Below are positions 1-5,614 of a stretch of DNA of 9,208 nucleotides, one piece after another. The position numbers and the translations under genes are program-made. The stretch's first letter is position 1, and every line of letters begins with the position of its first letter. The notes below the pieces were generated by a model that saw only the letters and a list, made by a program, of their open reading frames with translations, was not told where the DNA came from and did not search any database. Source of the stretch: Acidimicrobiia bacterium (lineage in GTDB: Bacteria > Actinomycetota > Acidimicrobiia > UBA5794 > UBA11373); NCBI GenBank assembly GCA_025456165.1, contig JALOLI010000027.1, forward strand, positions 1-9,208, given 5' to 3'.

Positions 1-1
1 C

Positions 2-850
2 ACCAACATCGTGGTGTCGATAGACCCGGCGACCTGGCAGACGGCCATGATCTCCATCCCCCGCAACCAGATCGACTGGCCCGTGCCGGCGGGGATCCCT
101 GCCTACGACCGCTGGGCGGACCACCTCTACCCGGAGATCGTCAACACCATCTACCAGTACGGCCTGCTCCGGCCCGAGCTGTTCCCCGGCGGGCCCAACA
201 CCGGGGGCAACGCGGTCAAGGCCATCCTCGGCGAGGGCCTCGGCCTGGAGATCGATTACTTCGCCCTGGTGGATCTGCTCGGGTTCGTGGGCCTGGTGGA
301 CGCCCTGGGAGGCATCGACATCTACGTGACCAAGCCGGTGAACGACCCCAAGCAGGTCTGGCCCAACGGGGCCATCGTGGACGTGGTGGTCGACGAGGGC
401 TTCCACCACTTCGACGGCCTGTGGGCTCTGGCCTACGCCCGGGTGCGCCAGCAGGACAACGACTACTACCGCATGGACCGCCAGCGCTGCGTCCTGGAAG
501 CCGCCGCCTCCCAGGCCGATCCCTTCACCATGCTGATGGACTTCTCGATCCTGCTCCCCATCGTGCAGGAAAACCTGGTCACCGACATCCCGGTGGAGTT
601 GTTCCCCGACTTCATCGAGATGCTCGAGCTGGTGGACACCGCCAACATCGCCACGGTGCGCCTGGTGCCGAGTGCGCCCGAGCTGGCCGGCACCGGGAAC
701 TCCTACGTCACGGGCACCGACTACCTGGGCTACTGGTACCCCAACCTGGAGTTCATCCGGGCCACGGTCCAGGCCGTCCTGGCCGGCAACCCCGGGCCGG
801 TTGAAGGCGTCGACCTGCCGTCGCTGGAAGAGGCGTGCCGGGCGGGGTGA
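2..850 (+). CDS. LCP (LytR-CpsA-Psr) family glycopolymer ligase, 5'-truncated
   Basis: This is the C-terminal part of an LCP-family protein. These are membrane-anchored extracytoplasmic enzymes that transfer lipid-linked glycopolymers (teichoic acid, capsule or arabinogalactan type) onto peptidoglycan. The reading frame is open through the window edge, so the N-terminal membrane anchor and first part of the domain lie upstream; no start codon is claimed. Numbering from the first full codon (base 2), family hallmarks are the VVSIDP strand (4-9), ISIPRN (17-22), a long LVDLLGFVGLVDALGGID segment (about 90-106), then ALAYARVR (142-149) followed by RMDRQR (157-162), which supplies the conserved arginines that bind the polyprenyl pyrophosphate. 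About 110 residues follow, without a recognisable second domain. The usual SIPRD motif reads SIPRN here. The gene converges on pepN with only 9 bp between stops. Family assignment is firm; the polymer substrate is unknown. Confidence 0.88.
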   Translation, partial: TNIVVSIDPATWQTAMISIPRNQIDWPVPAGIPAYDRWADHLYPEIVNTIYQYGLLRPELFPGGPNTGGNAVKAILGEGLGLEIDYFALVDLLGFVGLVDALGGIDIYVTKPVNDPKQVWPNGAIVDVVVDEGFHHFDGLWALAYARVRQQDNDYYRMDRQRCVLEAAASQADPFTMLMDFSILLPIVQENLVTDIPVELFPDFIEMLELVDTANIATVRLVPSAPELAGTGNSYVTGTDYLGYWYPNLEFIRATVQAVLAGNPGPVEGVDLPSLEEACRAG

Positions 851-859
851 GAGACCGCC

Positions 860-3394
860 TCAGGCCTTCGGCGAACCACCCCCCGCCGCCCTCTCCCGGC
901 ACTTGATCGCCCGGTCCAGGTCGTCGGCCGTCTCCACCAGCAGGCGGCGCAGCATGGGGCCGATGTCGCCCCGGGCCAGCAACCCGTCGATCATCGCCCG
1001 CGTCGAAGCTTCGATGCGGTGCCAGGGGAAGAGGGTGCGGAAGTAGGCCCGGCTGGCCTCGGCCTCCCACTCGGTGAACAACCCGGGCAGGCCGGCGAAG
1101 AACCGGGGCACGAACGGCTCCACCAGGTCGCGCTGCGAGCGGCGGAAGAAGCCCCGGGCGGCGGCCAGCGTCAGGTGCAGCGACGGGTACCCGCCGGTGT
1201 GCAGACGCTGCCACACCTCCTCCTTGATCGCCGAGTCGGGCCGTGAGGCTTCGGCGGTGACCATGGCCCGGTCGCCCCGGTCCGACGAGTCGCGCAAGCG
1301 CTCCGAGGCCAGGCGGTCGTCGGCGCCGTCGAGGCCCAGGGCTACCCAGCCGATCGCCACCCCCCAGCGCATGTCCTGGTCCACCGCCAGGCCGTCGGGG
1401 GGAACGTCCACCAGCGTGGCTGCCAGGCGGGCGTCCTCGGCGGAGCGGGCCTGGCCGAGCAGGGCCCGGCCCCACAGCACCCGCAGGTCGCCGGGCGGCA
1501 CGGAGTCGATCGCGGCCCGGGCCGCCTCGACCAAGAGGTGCGCCTCGGCGTCGATGCGGTCCTCGGGCAGGTAGCGGGCGACGGCCGAAGCCGCCGACTC
1601 GGTCATCAACTCCACGACGGCCAGGGTCCTCTCCCCGCCGGAGCGGCGGACCAGCTCCAGGTAGTCGGGCGAGGCGAGCAACTGGTCGCGAACCATCTCC
1701 CACAGCGACCCCCACACCTGCTGGCGCAGCAGCGGCGAGCCGATGCGCCCCAGGTTCCCCCGGGCCCAGGCGGTGGAGATCGGGTCGAGGGCGACCTTGG
1801 CGTAGCCGTGGTCGTTGTAGTTGGGGTACACGAAGGCCGGGGCGGCCAGGCCGGCGGCGCCGGAGAGCGGGCTGCGCTCGGCGGCGATGTCGGCGGGCAG
1901 CGCCTTGAGCTTCCCGTCGGCGCCTACCAGAGCCACCTCCACATGGTGGGGGCGCAGCACCGGATGGTCGGCCGGAGCGGTCTGCACCAGGTCGAGGCGG
2001 GCCAGGCGGTTCCCCTCGACGGTCCACTCTGCCGCCAGGGTGTTCAGCGAGGCGGTGCGCAGCCAGCGGGCCGCCCAGTGCACCAGGTCCACCCCGCTCC
2101 CCTCCTGCAGGGCCGCCAGGAAGTCGGCCAGCGAGGCGTTGGCGAAGCGGTGGCGGCGGAAGTAGGTCTGCAGGCCGGTGCGGAAGGCCTCGGGCCCGAT
2201 GGCGGCCACCAGCTGCTTGAGCACCGCGGCGCCCTTGCCGTAGGTGATGCCGTCGAAGTTCAGGAAAGTCTCGTCGGTGGAGGGGACCTCGTCGGCGATG
2301 CGATGGGTAGTGGGCCGCTGGTCCTCGCGGTAGGCCCAGATCTTCATGCGGGTGTGGAAATCGAGCCAGATCGATGGGTAGCCGCCCATGTAGTCCAAGG
2401 CCAGGTAGGCCACGTAGGAGGCGAACGACTCGTTGAGCCACAGGTCGTTCCACCAGCGCATGGTCACCAGGTCGCCGAACCACATGTGGGCCAGTTCGTG
2501 GGTCAGGTACTCCGCCCGGCGCACCAGCTGGTCCTCGGTGGGCGGGTCGCGGAAGACGACCGTATCGGTGTAGCCGATGGCGGCCACGTTCTCCATGCCG
2601 CCCCAGTTGAACTCGGGCACGAACATCTGGTCGTACTTGCCGAACGGGTAGGGCTGGTCGAAGAGGTCCTGGTAGAAGTCGATGCCGGCCCTGGTGATGG
2701 CGAACATCGGCTCGGCGTCGAGGAACGGGAACAGCGAGGCCCGGCAGTAGATGCCCAGGGGGATGTCGCCGTGGTGGCTCTTCACCCCGGCATAGGCCCC
2801 GGCGAAGACCGACATCAGGTAGGTGCTGAACGGCGCCGTCTCGGCGAAGAGGCGCCGGGTGCGCCCGTCGGGCAGGGCCTGGCGGTCCAGTTCGGCTCCG
2901 GCGCTCACCACCACCCACTCGGCCGGGGCGCTCACCGCCACCCGGTAGGTGGCCTTGAGGTCGGGCTGGTCGAAGCAGGGGAACAGGCGGTGCGCCGAGT
3001 AGGGCTCGAACTGGGTGTACAGGTACTCGCGGCCGTCCTCGGGGTCGAAGAACTGGTGGAAGCCCTCGCCGGTGTGGTCGTAGGCCCGTTCGTAGCCGAT
3101 GTGGATCTCGTTGTGCGCCCCCAGCAGCGCCCCGGGCAGGGCGATGCGGGCCCCGTCCCACTGCGGTTCGGCGTCGGCGCCGTTGACGGTGAAGCGGTCG
3201 ATGCGCCCGCCCAGCCACTCGAGGAAGGTGTCCCCGCCGGCGTGTTCGAAGGTGATGGAAACGTCGCCGTGGAAGACCTTGGCGCCGGCCTGGAGGTCCA
3301 GGTCGAGCACATACGCCACACCCGACACCTGCTCGGCCCGGCGGCGGGCCTCCTCCAGGGTGAGGCGGTCGCGAGGGGCGACGGTGGGCTCCAT
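860..3394 (-). CDS. pepN: Aminopeptidase N, M1 zinc metallopeptidase
   Basis: Cytosolic zinc aminopeptidase (844 residues) that removes N-terminal residues from peptides in protein turnover. Actinobacterial PepN proteins are about 850-860 residues, so this is full length. Domain order is an N-terminal beta domain (about 1-210), a catalytic thermolysin-like domain (about 215-440) and a C-terminal helical ERAP1_C-type domain (about 520-835). The exopeptidase motif GGMEN is at 265-269. The zinc site HELAH is at 299-303 with the third ligand Glu322 in the NES motif, giving the exact HEXXH-X18-E spacing; E300 is the general base. Tyr385 in ITYGKG is the likely transition-state tyrosine. No signal peptide is seen. 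The ATG at 3394 is chosen because AAGGAG lies 5 nt upstream, although the frame stays open to 3871 inside the SDR gene. It lies 109 bp downstream of the SDR gene on the same strand and may be co-transcribed, though a hairpin lies between them. Confidence 0.96.
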   Translation of the reverse strand: MEPTVAPRDRLTLEEARRRAEQVSGVAYVLDLDLQAGAKVFHGDVSITFEHAGGDTFLEWLGGRIDRFTVNGADAEPQWDGARIALPGALLGAHNEIHIGYERAYDHTGEGFHQFFDPEDGREYLYTQFEPYSAHRLFPCFDQPDLKATYRVAVSAPAEWVVVSAGAELDRQALPDGRTRRLFAETAPFSTYLMSVFAGAYAGVKSHHGDIPLGIYCRASLFPFLDAEPMFAITRAGIDFYQDLFDQPYPFGKYDQMFVPEFNWGGMENVAAIGYTDTVVFRDPPTEDQLVRRAEYLTHELAHMWFGDLVTMRWWNDLWLNESFASYVAYLALDYMGGYPSIWLDFHTRMKIWAYREDQRPTTHRIADEVPSTDETFLNFDGITYGKGAAVLKQLVAAIGPEAFRTGLQTYFRRHRFANASLADFLAALQEGSGVDLVHWAARWLRTASLNTLAAEWTVEGNRLARLDLVQTAPADHPVLRPHHVEVALVGADGKLKALPADIAAERSPLSGAAGLAAPAFVYPNYNDHGYAKVALDPISTAWARGNLGRIGSPLLRQQVWGSLWEMVRDQLLASPDYLELVRRSGGERTLAVVELMTESAASAVARYLPEDRIDAEAHLLVEAARAAIDSVPPGDLRVLWGRALLGQARSAEDARLAATLVDVPPDGLAVDQDMRWGVAIGWVALGLDGADDRLASERLRDSSDRGDRAMVTAEASRPDSAIKEEVWQRLHTGGYPSLHLTLAAARGFFRRSQRDLVEPFVPRFFAGLPGLFTEWEAEASRAYFRTLFPWHRIEASTRAMIDGLLARGDIGPMLRRLLVETADDLDRAIKCRERAAGGGSPKA

Positions 3395-3399
3395 GCCGG

Positions 3400-3407
3400 C
3401 TCCTTCC
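3400..3407 (-). promoter_or_regulatory. Ribosome binding site of pepN
   Basis: On the minus strand the sequence reads GGAAGGAG, then 5 nt (CCGGC), then the ATG at 3394. This strong Shine-Dalgarno site decides the start codon and rules out the in-frame extension toward 3871. Confidence 0.75.
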
Positions 3408-3456
3408 GAGGCGAAGTGGGAGGCGACCCCCGGGCCGCCCGGCGGGCAGGGTAGTG

Positions 3457-3496
3457 GCTGCGGGCCGCGCCCGGGAGGGCTCTCCCGCCCCGCAGC
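3457..3496. terminator. GC-rich stem-loop between the SDR gene and pepN
   Basis: An outer 8-bp stem (GCTGCGGG at 3457-3464 with CCCGCAGC at 3489-3496) encloses an inner 6-bp stem (CGGGAG at 3472-3477 with CTCCCG at 3482-3487) and a GGCT loop. They are separated by a 7-nt bulge on one side and 1 nt on the other. It begins 7 nt past the SDR stop and ends about 60 nt before pepN. No U-tract follows on either strand, so a classical intrinsic terminator is not shown. It could be a U-less attenuator, a processing site or chance pairing in GC-rich DNA. Confidence 0.35.
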
Positions 3497-3503
3497 AGGA
3501 GGC

Positions 3504-4487
3504 TCAGGAGGCGGCGAAGAGGTCCTGCAGGATGGAGCGCACCGTGTCGGGCAGGCCCTCCTCCAGCAGCCGGGGGCGGAATCCCAGCTCGGCCCGGGCC
3601 CGGGCGTCGCTGCCCAACTGGGTGGTGCCCGCTCCCAGGCGCAGCCTCTCGGCCGCTCCTCGCAGCGGGGGCAGGGCGAAGGCCAGGCCCTGGGCTCCCC
3701 AGGCAACGGGCAGCAGGGCCCACCACGGCAGGGGCAGCGGGCCCTGGCGCTTCCCCGCCAGCTCCCCCGCCTGCTCCAGTACCTCGCGCAACTGGTGGGC
3801 CGGGCCGCCGAGGATGTAGGACTCGCCGGGCTTCCCGTGCTCCATGGCCCCGAGCAGGCCGGCGGCCACATCTTCGGCGTGAGCGAAGCAGAAGGCGGTG
3901 CGGGTGGGAGCCACCGGCAGCCGGCCCCGCAGGTGCGAGCCGATCGTCCGGGCCAGGTCGCCGCGGTCGCCGGGGCCGTAGACCGCTCCCGGCAGGGCGA
4001 TCACCAGGGGCAGGCCGCGGTGCATCATCGGCAGAGCCACCTCGTAGTGGGCCTTCCACTTGGTGCGCTGGTAAGCCGACGGGAGCCGTCCCTTGCCCTG
4101 GTACGACTCATCGACCACCCGGCCGCGAGTGTCCCCGTAGACCGCCAGGCTGCTGGTGTAGACCCCCTTCGGGACCCGGAAGTCGCGCATCACCTCGAGC
4201 ACGTGGCGGGTGCCGGTGACGTTCACCGCCTCGGCCCGGCGGCGGGCGTTGCTGCCCACCCGGACGTAGGCCGCCAGGTGGAAGACCCCCTCGGCGCGCC
4301 GCATCGCCCGGCGCACCGATTCCTTGTCGAGGATGTCCCCGATGTAGGGACGCACGCCGTACCGGGCCAGGGCCCGCGCCTGCTCGGGGGTGCGAACCAG
4401 GGCGGTGACCAGATGACCTTCGGCCAGGAGGCGGGAGGTCAGGTAGCCGCCGATGAACCCGGAGGCGCCGGTCACGAAGTAGTGCAT
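3504..4487 (-). CDS. NAD(P)-dependent epimerase/reductase, extended SDR family
   Basis: A 327-residue extended short-chain dehydrogenase/reductase with an N-terminal Rossmann fold. It carries the nucleotide-binding motif TGASGFIG (6-13), an acidic GD pair (50-51), the LAA motif (71-73), a serine in TSSLAVYG (111-118) and the catalytic YxxxK as Tyr139-Lys143. The C-terminal half binds substrate in this family; here it includes a hydrophobic, tryptophan-containing stretch at about 247-275, as in 3-beta-HSD or dihydroflavonol-reductase-like members. The substrate cannot be read from sequence, and the closest relatives act on nucleotide sugars, sterols or flavonoids. The ATG at 4487 is the only upstream choice because an in-frame TAG sits four codons earlier (4500-4502). 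Its 5' flank has no Shine-Dalgarno sequence, but a pyrimidine-rich tract. It lies 33 nt downstream of the small basic-protein gene, so coupling to that gene's translation is possible. Confidence 0.88.
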   Translation of the reverse strand: MHYFVTGASGFIGGYLTSRLLAEGHLVTALVRTPEQARALARYGVRPYIGDILDKESVRRAMRRAEGVFHLAAYVRVGSNARRRAEAVNVTGTRHVLEVMRDFRVPKGVYTSSLAVYGDTRGRVVDESYQGKGRLPSAYQRTKWKAHYEVALPMMHRGLPLVIALPGAVYGPGDRGDLARTIGSHLRGRLPVAPTRTAFCFAHAEDVAAGLLGAMEHGKPGESYILGGPAHQLREVLEQAGELAGKRQGPLPLPWWALLPVAWGAQGLAFALPPLRGAAERLRLGAGTTQLGSDARARAELGFRPRLLEEGLPDTVRSILQDLFAAS

Positions 4488-4520
4488 CGGCGGCGCATGC
4501 TATTCGGGAGGGAGGAGGAG

Positions 4521-4676
4521 TCAGGCGGCCCGGCGGGAGCCGTCGCCCGCCAGTGGGGTCGTCCACAAGGAGCTAGCGGCGAAGGCGGCCCGGCGGGCCA
4601 CCTCCCGTTCGCGACGGCGGGCGGCCCGGTCCTGCATCCGGCGGATCCACCTCGCTCGTCTGTCGTAAGCCAGCAT
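4521..4676 (-). CDS. Small arginine-rich protein, 51 residues, function unknown
   Basis: I do not recognise this gene. It is called on the strength of its initiation site: AAGGAG, then 5 nt, then ATG, the same geometry as pepN. It also lies tightly upstream of the SDR gene on the same strand. The product has 14 arginines, no lysine, and 5 acidic residues, for a net charge of about +9. Residues 5-31 (from DRRARW to RRAAF) are rich in Arg, Ala and Glu and could form one long charged amphipathic helix. Residues 32-51 look flexible, with a WTTPLAGDG stretch. No signal peptide, transmembrane segment or cysteine pair is present. It could bind nucleic acid or an acidic surface, or act mainly as a translated leader for the SDR gene. 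The frame remains open upstream into the REP-like spacer, but that extension is repeat DNA. It is shorter than most gene-finder cutoffs. Confidence 0.6.
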   Translation of the reverse strand: MLAYDRRARWIRRMQDRAARRREREVARRAAFAASSLWTTPLAGDGSRRAA

Positions 4677-4681
4677 CTCGT

Positions 4682-4687
4682 CTCCTT
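4682..4687 (-). promoter_or_regulatory. Strong ribosome binding site of the 51-residue ORF
   Basis: AAGGAG on the minus strand is followed by the 5-nt spacer ACGAG and the ATG at 4676. It is the main evidence that the small ORF is translated and fixes its start. Confidence 0.7.
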
Positions 4688-4727
4688 CATCGGTAAGACG
4701 CTGGGAAATGATGAGAGGTTCCCGGCC

Positions 4728-4753
4728 CCCTCTCCCGCACCCGCGGGAGAGGG
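4728..4753. repeat. REP-like palindrome 1
   Basis: A perfect 11-bp stem, CCCTCTCCCGC (4728-4738) with GCGGGAGAGGG (4743-4753), closes on an ACCC loop. It is followed by GGGGGTGAGGGC. This resembles the widespread interspersed repeats whose chance translation gives LTPxLSR-type peptides; the minus frame here reads LTPALSRGCGRG. It lies between the HAD gene stop and the small ORF, where it could also act as a transcript-end structure. Confidence 0.75.
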
Positions 4754-4757
4754 CGGG

Positions 4758-4805
4758 GGTGAGGGCAAGAGCGCGACTCGGGCTCAGTTGGCTCTTGCCC
4801 TCTCC
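4758..4805. repeat. Long inverted repeat with 18-nt loop
   Basis: GAGGGCAAGAGC (4761-4772) pairs perfectly over 12 bp with GCTCTTGCCCTC (4791-4802). Including one T-T mismatch, the stem extends to 15 positions (4758-4805). The loop is 18 nt. It overlaps the tail of palindrome 1 and the start of direct-repeat unit A, so it may be the two arms of one larger REP-type unit rather than an independent element. No U-tract follows. Confidence 0.65.
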
Positions 4806-4843
4806 GCTGCGGCCGCCTACGGCGGCCTGCGCGCCTCTCCCGC
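4798..4843. repeat. Direct repeat unit A (46 bp)
   Basis: First copy of a tandem pair. It starts CCCTCTCCGCTGCGG and contains a small hairpin, GGCCGCC (4811-4817) with GGCGGCC (4821-4827), around a TAC loop. It ends in CGCCTCTCCCGC, which is also the left arm of palindrome 2. Compared with unit B it differs only by a one-base indel in the loop (TAC against TGAC). Confidence 0.85.
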
Positions 4844-4858
4844 ACCCGCGGGAGAGGC
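4833..4858. repeat. REP-like palindrome 2
   Basis: GCCTCTCCCGC (4833-4843) pairs over 11 bp with GCGGGAGAGGC (4848-4858) around an ACCC loop. Loop and stem match palindrome 1 except for the outermost pair, so the two are copies of one element. Confidence 0.75.
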
Positions 4859-4866
4859 AGTCCCGG

Positions 4867-4913
4867 CCCTCTCCGCTGCGGCCGCCTGACGGCGGCCTGC
4901 GCGCCTCTCCCGC
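4867..4913. repeat. Direct repeat unit B (47 bp)
   Basis: Second copy of the tandem pair, 69 bp downstream of unit A and identical apart from one inserted base in the hairpin loop (GGCCGCC at 4880-4886, TGAC, GGCGGCC at 4891-4897). Both copies are preceded by related CCCGGCCC or TTGCCC context. Confidence 0.85.
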
Positions 4914-4927
4914 CCCTGAGGGGGAGG
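4904..4927. repeat. Degenerate REP-like palindrome 3
   Basis: This starts with the same CCTCTCCCGC left arm as palindromes 1 and 2 but has a diverged right half, CCCCTGAGGGGGAGG. It still forms a short CCCC-TGA-GGGG hairpin with flanking CCTC/GAGG. It begins 8 nt past the stop of the HAD gene and could mark the 3' end of the gat-HAD transcript. Confidence 0.5.
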
Positions 4928-4935
4928 AACGGCGC

Positions 4936-5586
4936 CTACAGCACCTCGCGCAGCACCGTCGGGTCCAGGCGGTCCACCAGGCCGGCCCCCGCTCCCAGGA
5001 GCCGGCCCACCTCTCCCGGCACCCGCGCCACCCCGATGACCCGCATCCCCGCCGCCACCGCGGCCGCCGCCCCGAGCCCCGTGTCCTCGATCGCCAGGCA
5101 GTCCACCGGACGTACTCCGAGCCGTTCCGCCGCCGCCAGGTAGACGTCGGGGGCCGGCTTGCCACGGCGCACCTCGTCGCCGGCCACCGTCGCCTGGAAG
5201 TACCTGGCCAGGCCGCTGTGCCCCAGGGTCAGGTCCAGGCGGTCGCGCCGACTGGTGGAGGCGACCCCCAGAAGCACGCCGTCGAAGGCCAGGGCGGTGA
5301 CGCATCCCGCGGCGTCGGGGAAGACCCGCAGGCCCCGCTCGAACGACGCCACCAGCGCCGCCAGCACCTCGGGTGCCAGTTCTTCGGGAGAGGGGATCGC
5401 CGCCTCCGGGTCGACTGCCGCCAGGCGGGCGTAGGTGTCGGCGTAGCCCAGACCGGTGCAGGTGGCGACGTCGGCCGCGGTCACCCGGTGGCCGTAGCGC
5501 CCGAGGGCCGCCACCCAGGCCACCGCCGAATGCGGCTCGGAGTCGACGAGCACCCCGTCGCAGTCGAAGATGACGGCCCGGCCCAT
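4936..5586 (-). CDS. HAD-superfamily hydrolase, beta-phosphoglucomutase-like
   Basis: A 216-residue cytosolic haloacid dehalogenase-type enzyme, most likely a phosphatase or phosphomutase acting on a small phosphorylated metabolite. All four HAD motifs are present, numbered from the ATG. Motif I is FDCDGVLVDSE with nucleophile Asp8 and acid/base Asp10. A helical cap follows (about 15-85). Motif II is VASTS with Ser110, motif III is RRGKPAPDVY with Lys143, and motif IV is IEDTGLG with Glu167-Asp168 for magnesium. GKPAPDVYL and EDTGLG are typical of the beta-PGM/phosphatase subgroup. A TTG one codon upstream (5589) is possible, but the ATG at 5586 is preferred, with GAGGG 4 nt before it. It follows gatB after 28 nt and is probably the last gene of the gat operon. 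The substrate is unknown. Confidence 0.9.
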   Translation of the reverse strand: MGRAVIFDCDGVLVDSEPHSAVAWVAALGRYGHRVTAADVATCTGLGYADTYARLAAVDPEAAIPSPEELAPEVLAALVASFERGLRVFPDAAGCVTALAFDGVLLGVASTSRRDRLDLTLGHSGLARYFQATVAGDEVRRGKPAPDVYLAAAERLGVRPVDCLAIEDTGLGAAAAVAAGMRVIGVARVPGEVGRLLGAGAGLVDRLDPTVLREVL

Positions 5587-5614
5587 CAAGCCCTCGACGC
5601 GCCCGGGGGCATGG

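Noticed and set aside
840..860. Intrinsic terminator between the LCP and pepN genes
   Set aside because: The stem is only 5 bp with a 9-nt loop, overlaps the LCP stop codon and has no U-tract.
753..3218. 821-codon - strand frame overlapping pepN in another phase
   Set aside because: It is an Arg/Pro/Gly-rich shadow that overlaps pepN on the same strand, with no start signal.
1538..3454. Long + strand open frame (638 codons) opposite pepN
   Set aside because: It is a mirror of pepN codons in high-GC DNA, composed mainly of Gly, Val, Ala and Arg, with no family motifs. PepN shows a complete catalytic site on the other strand.
3395..3871. Upstream in-frame extension of pepN
   Set aside because: It runs into the SDR gene and is low-complexity Arg/Pro. 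The SD-supported ATG at 3394 gives the family length.
4798..4913. CRISPR array
   Set aside because: There are only two direct repeats, with no unique spacer series and internal palindromes typical of REP elements. No cas genes are nearby.
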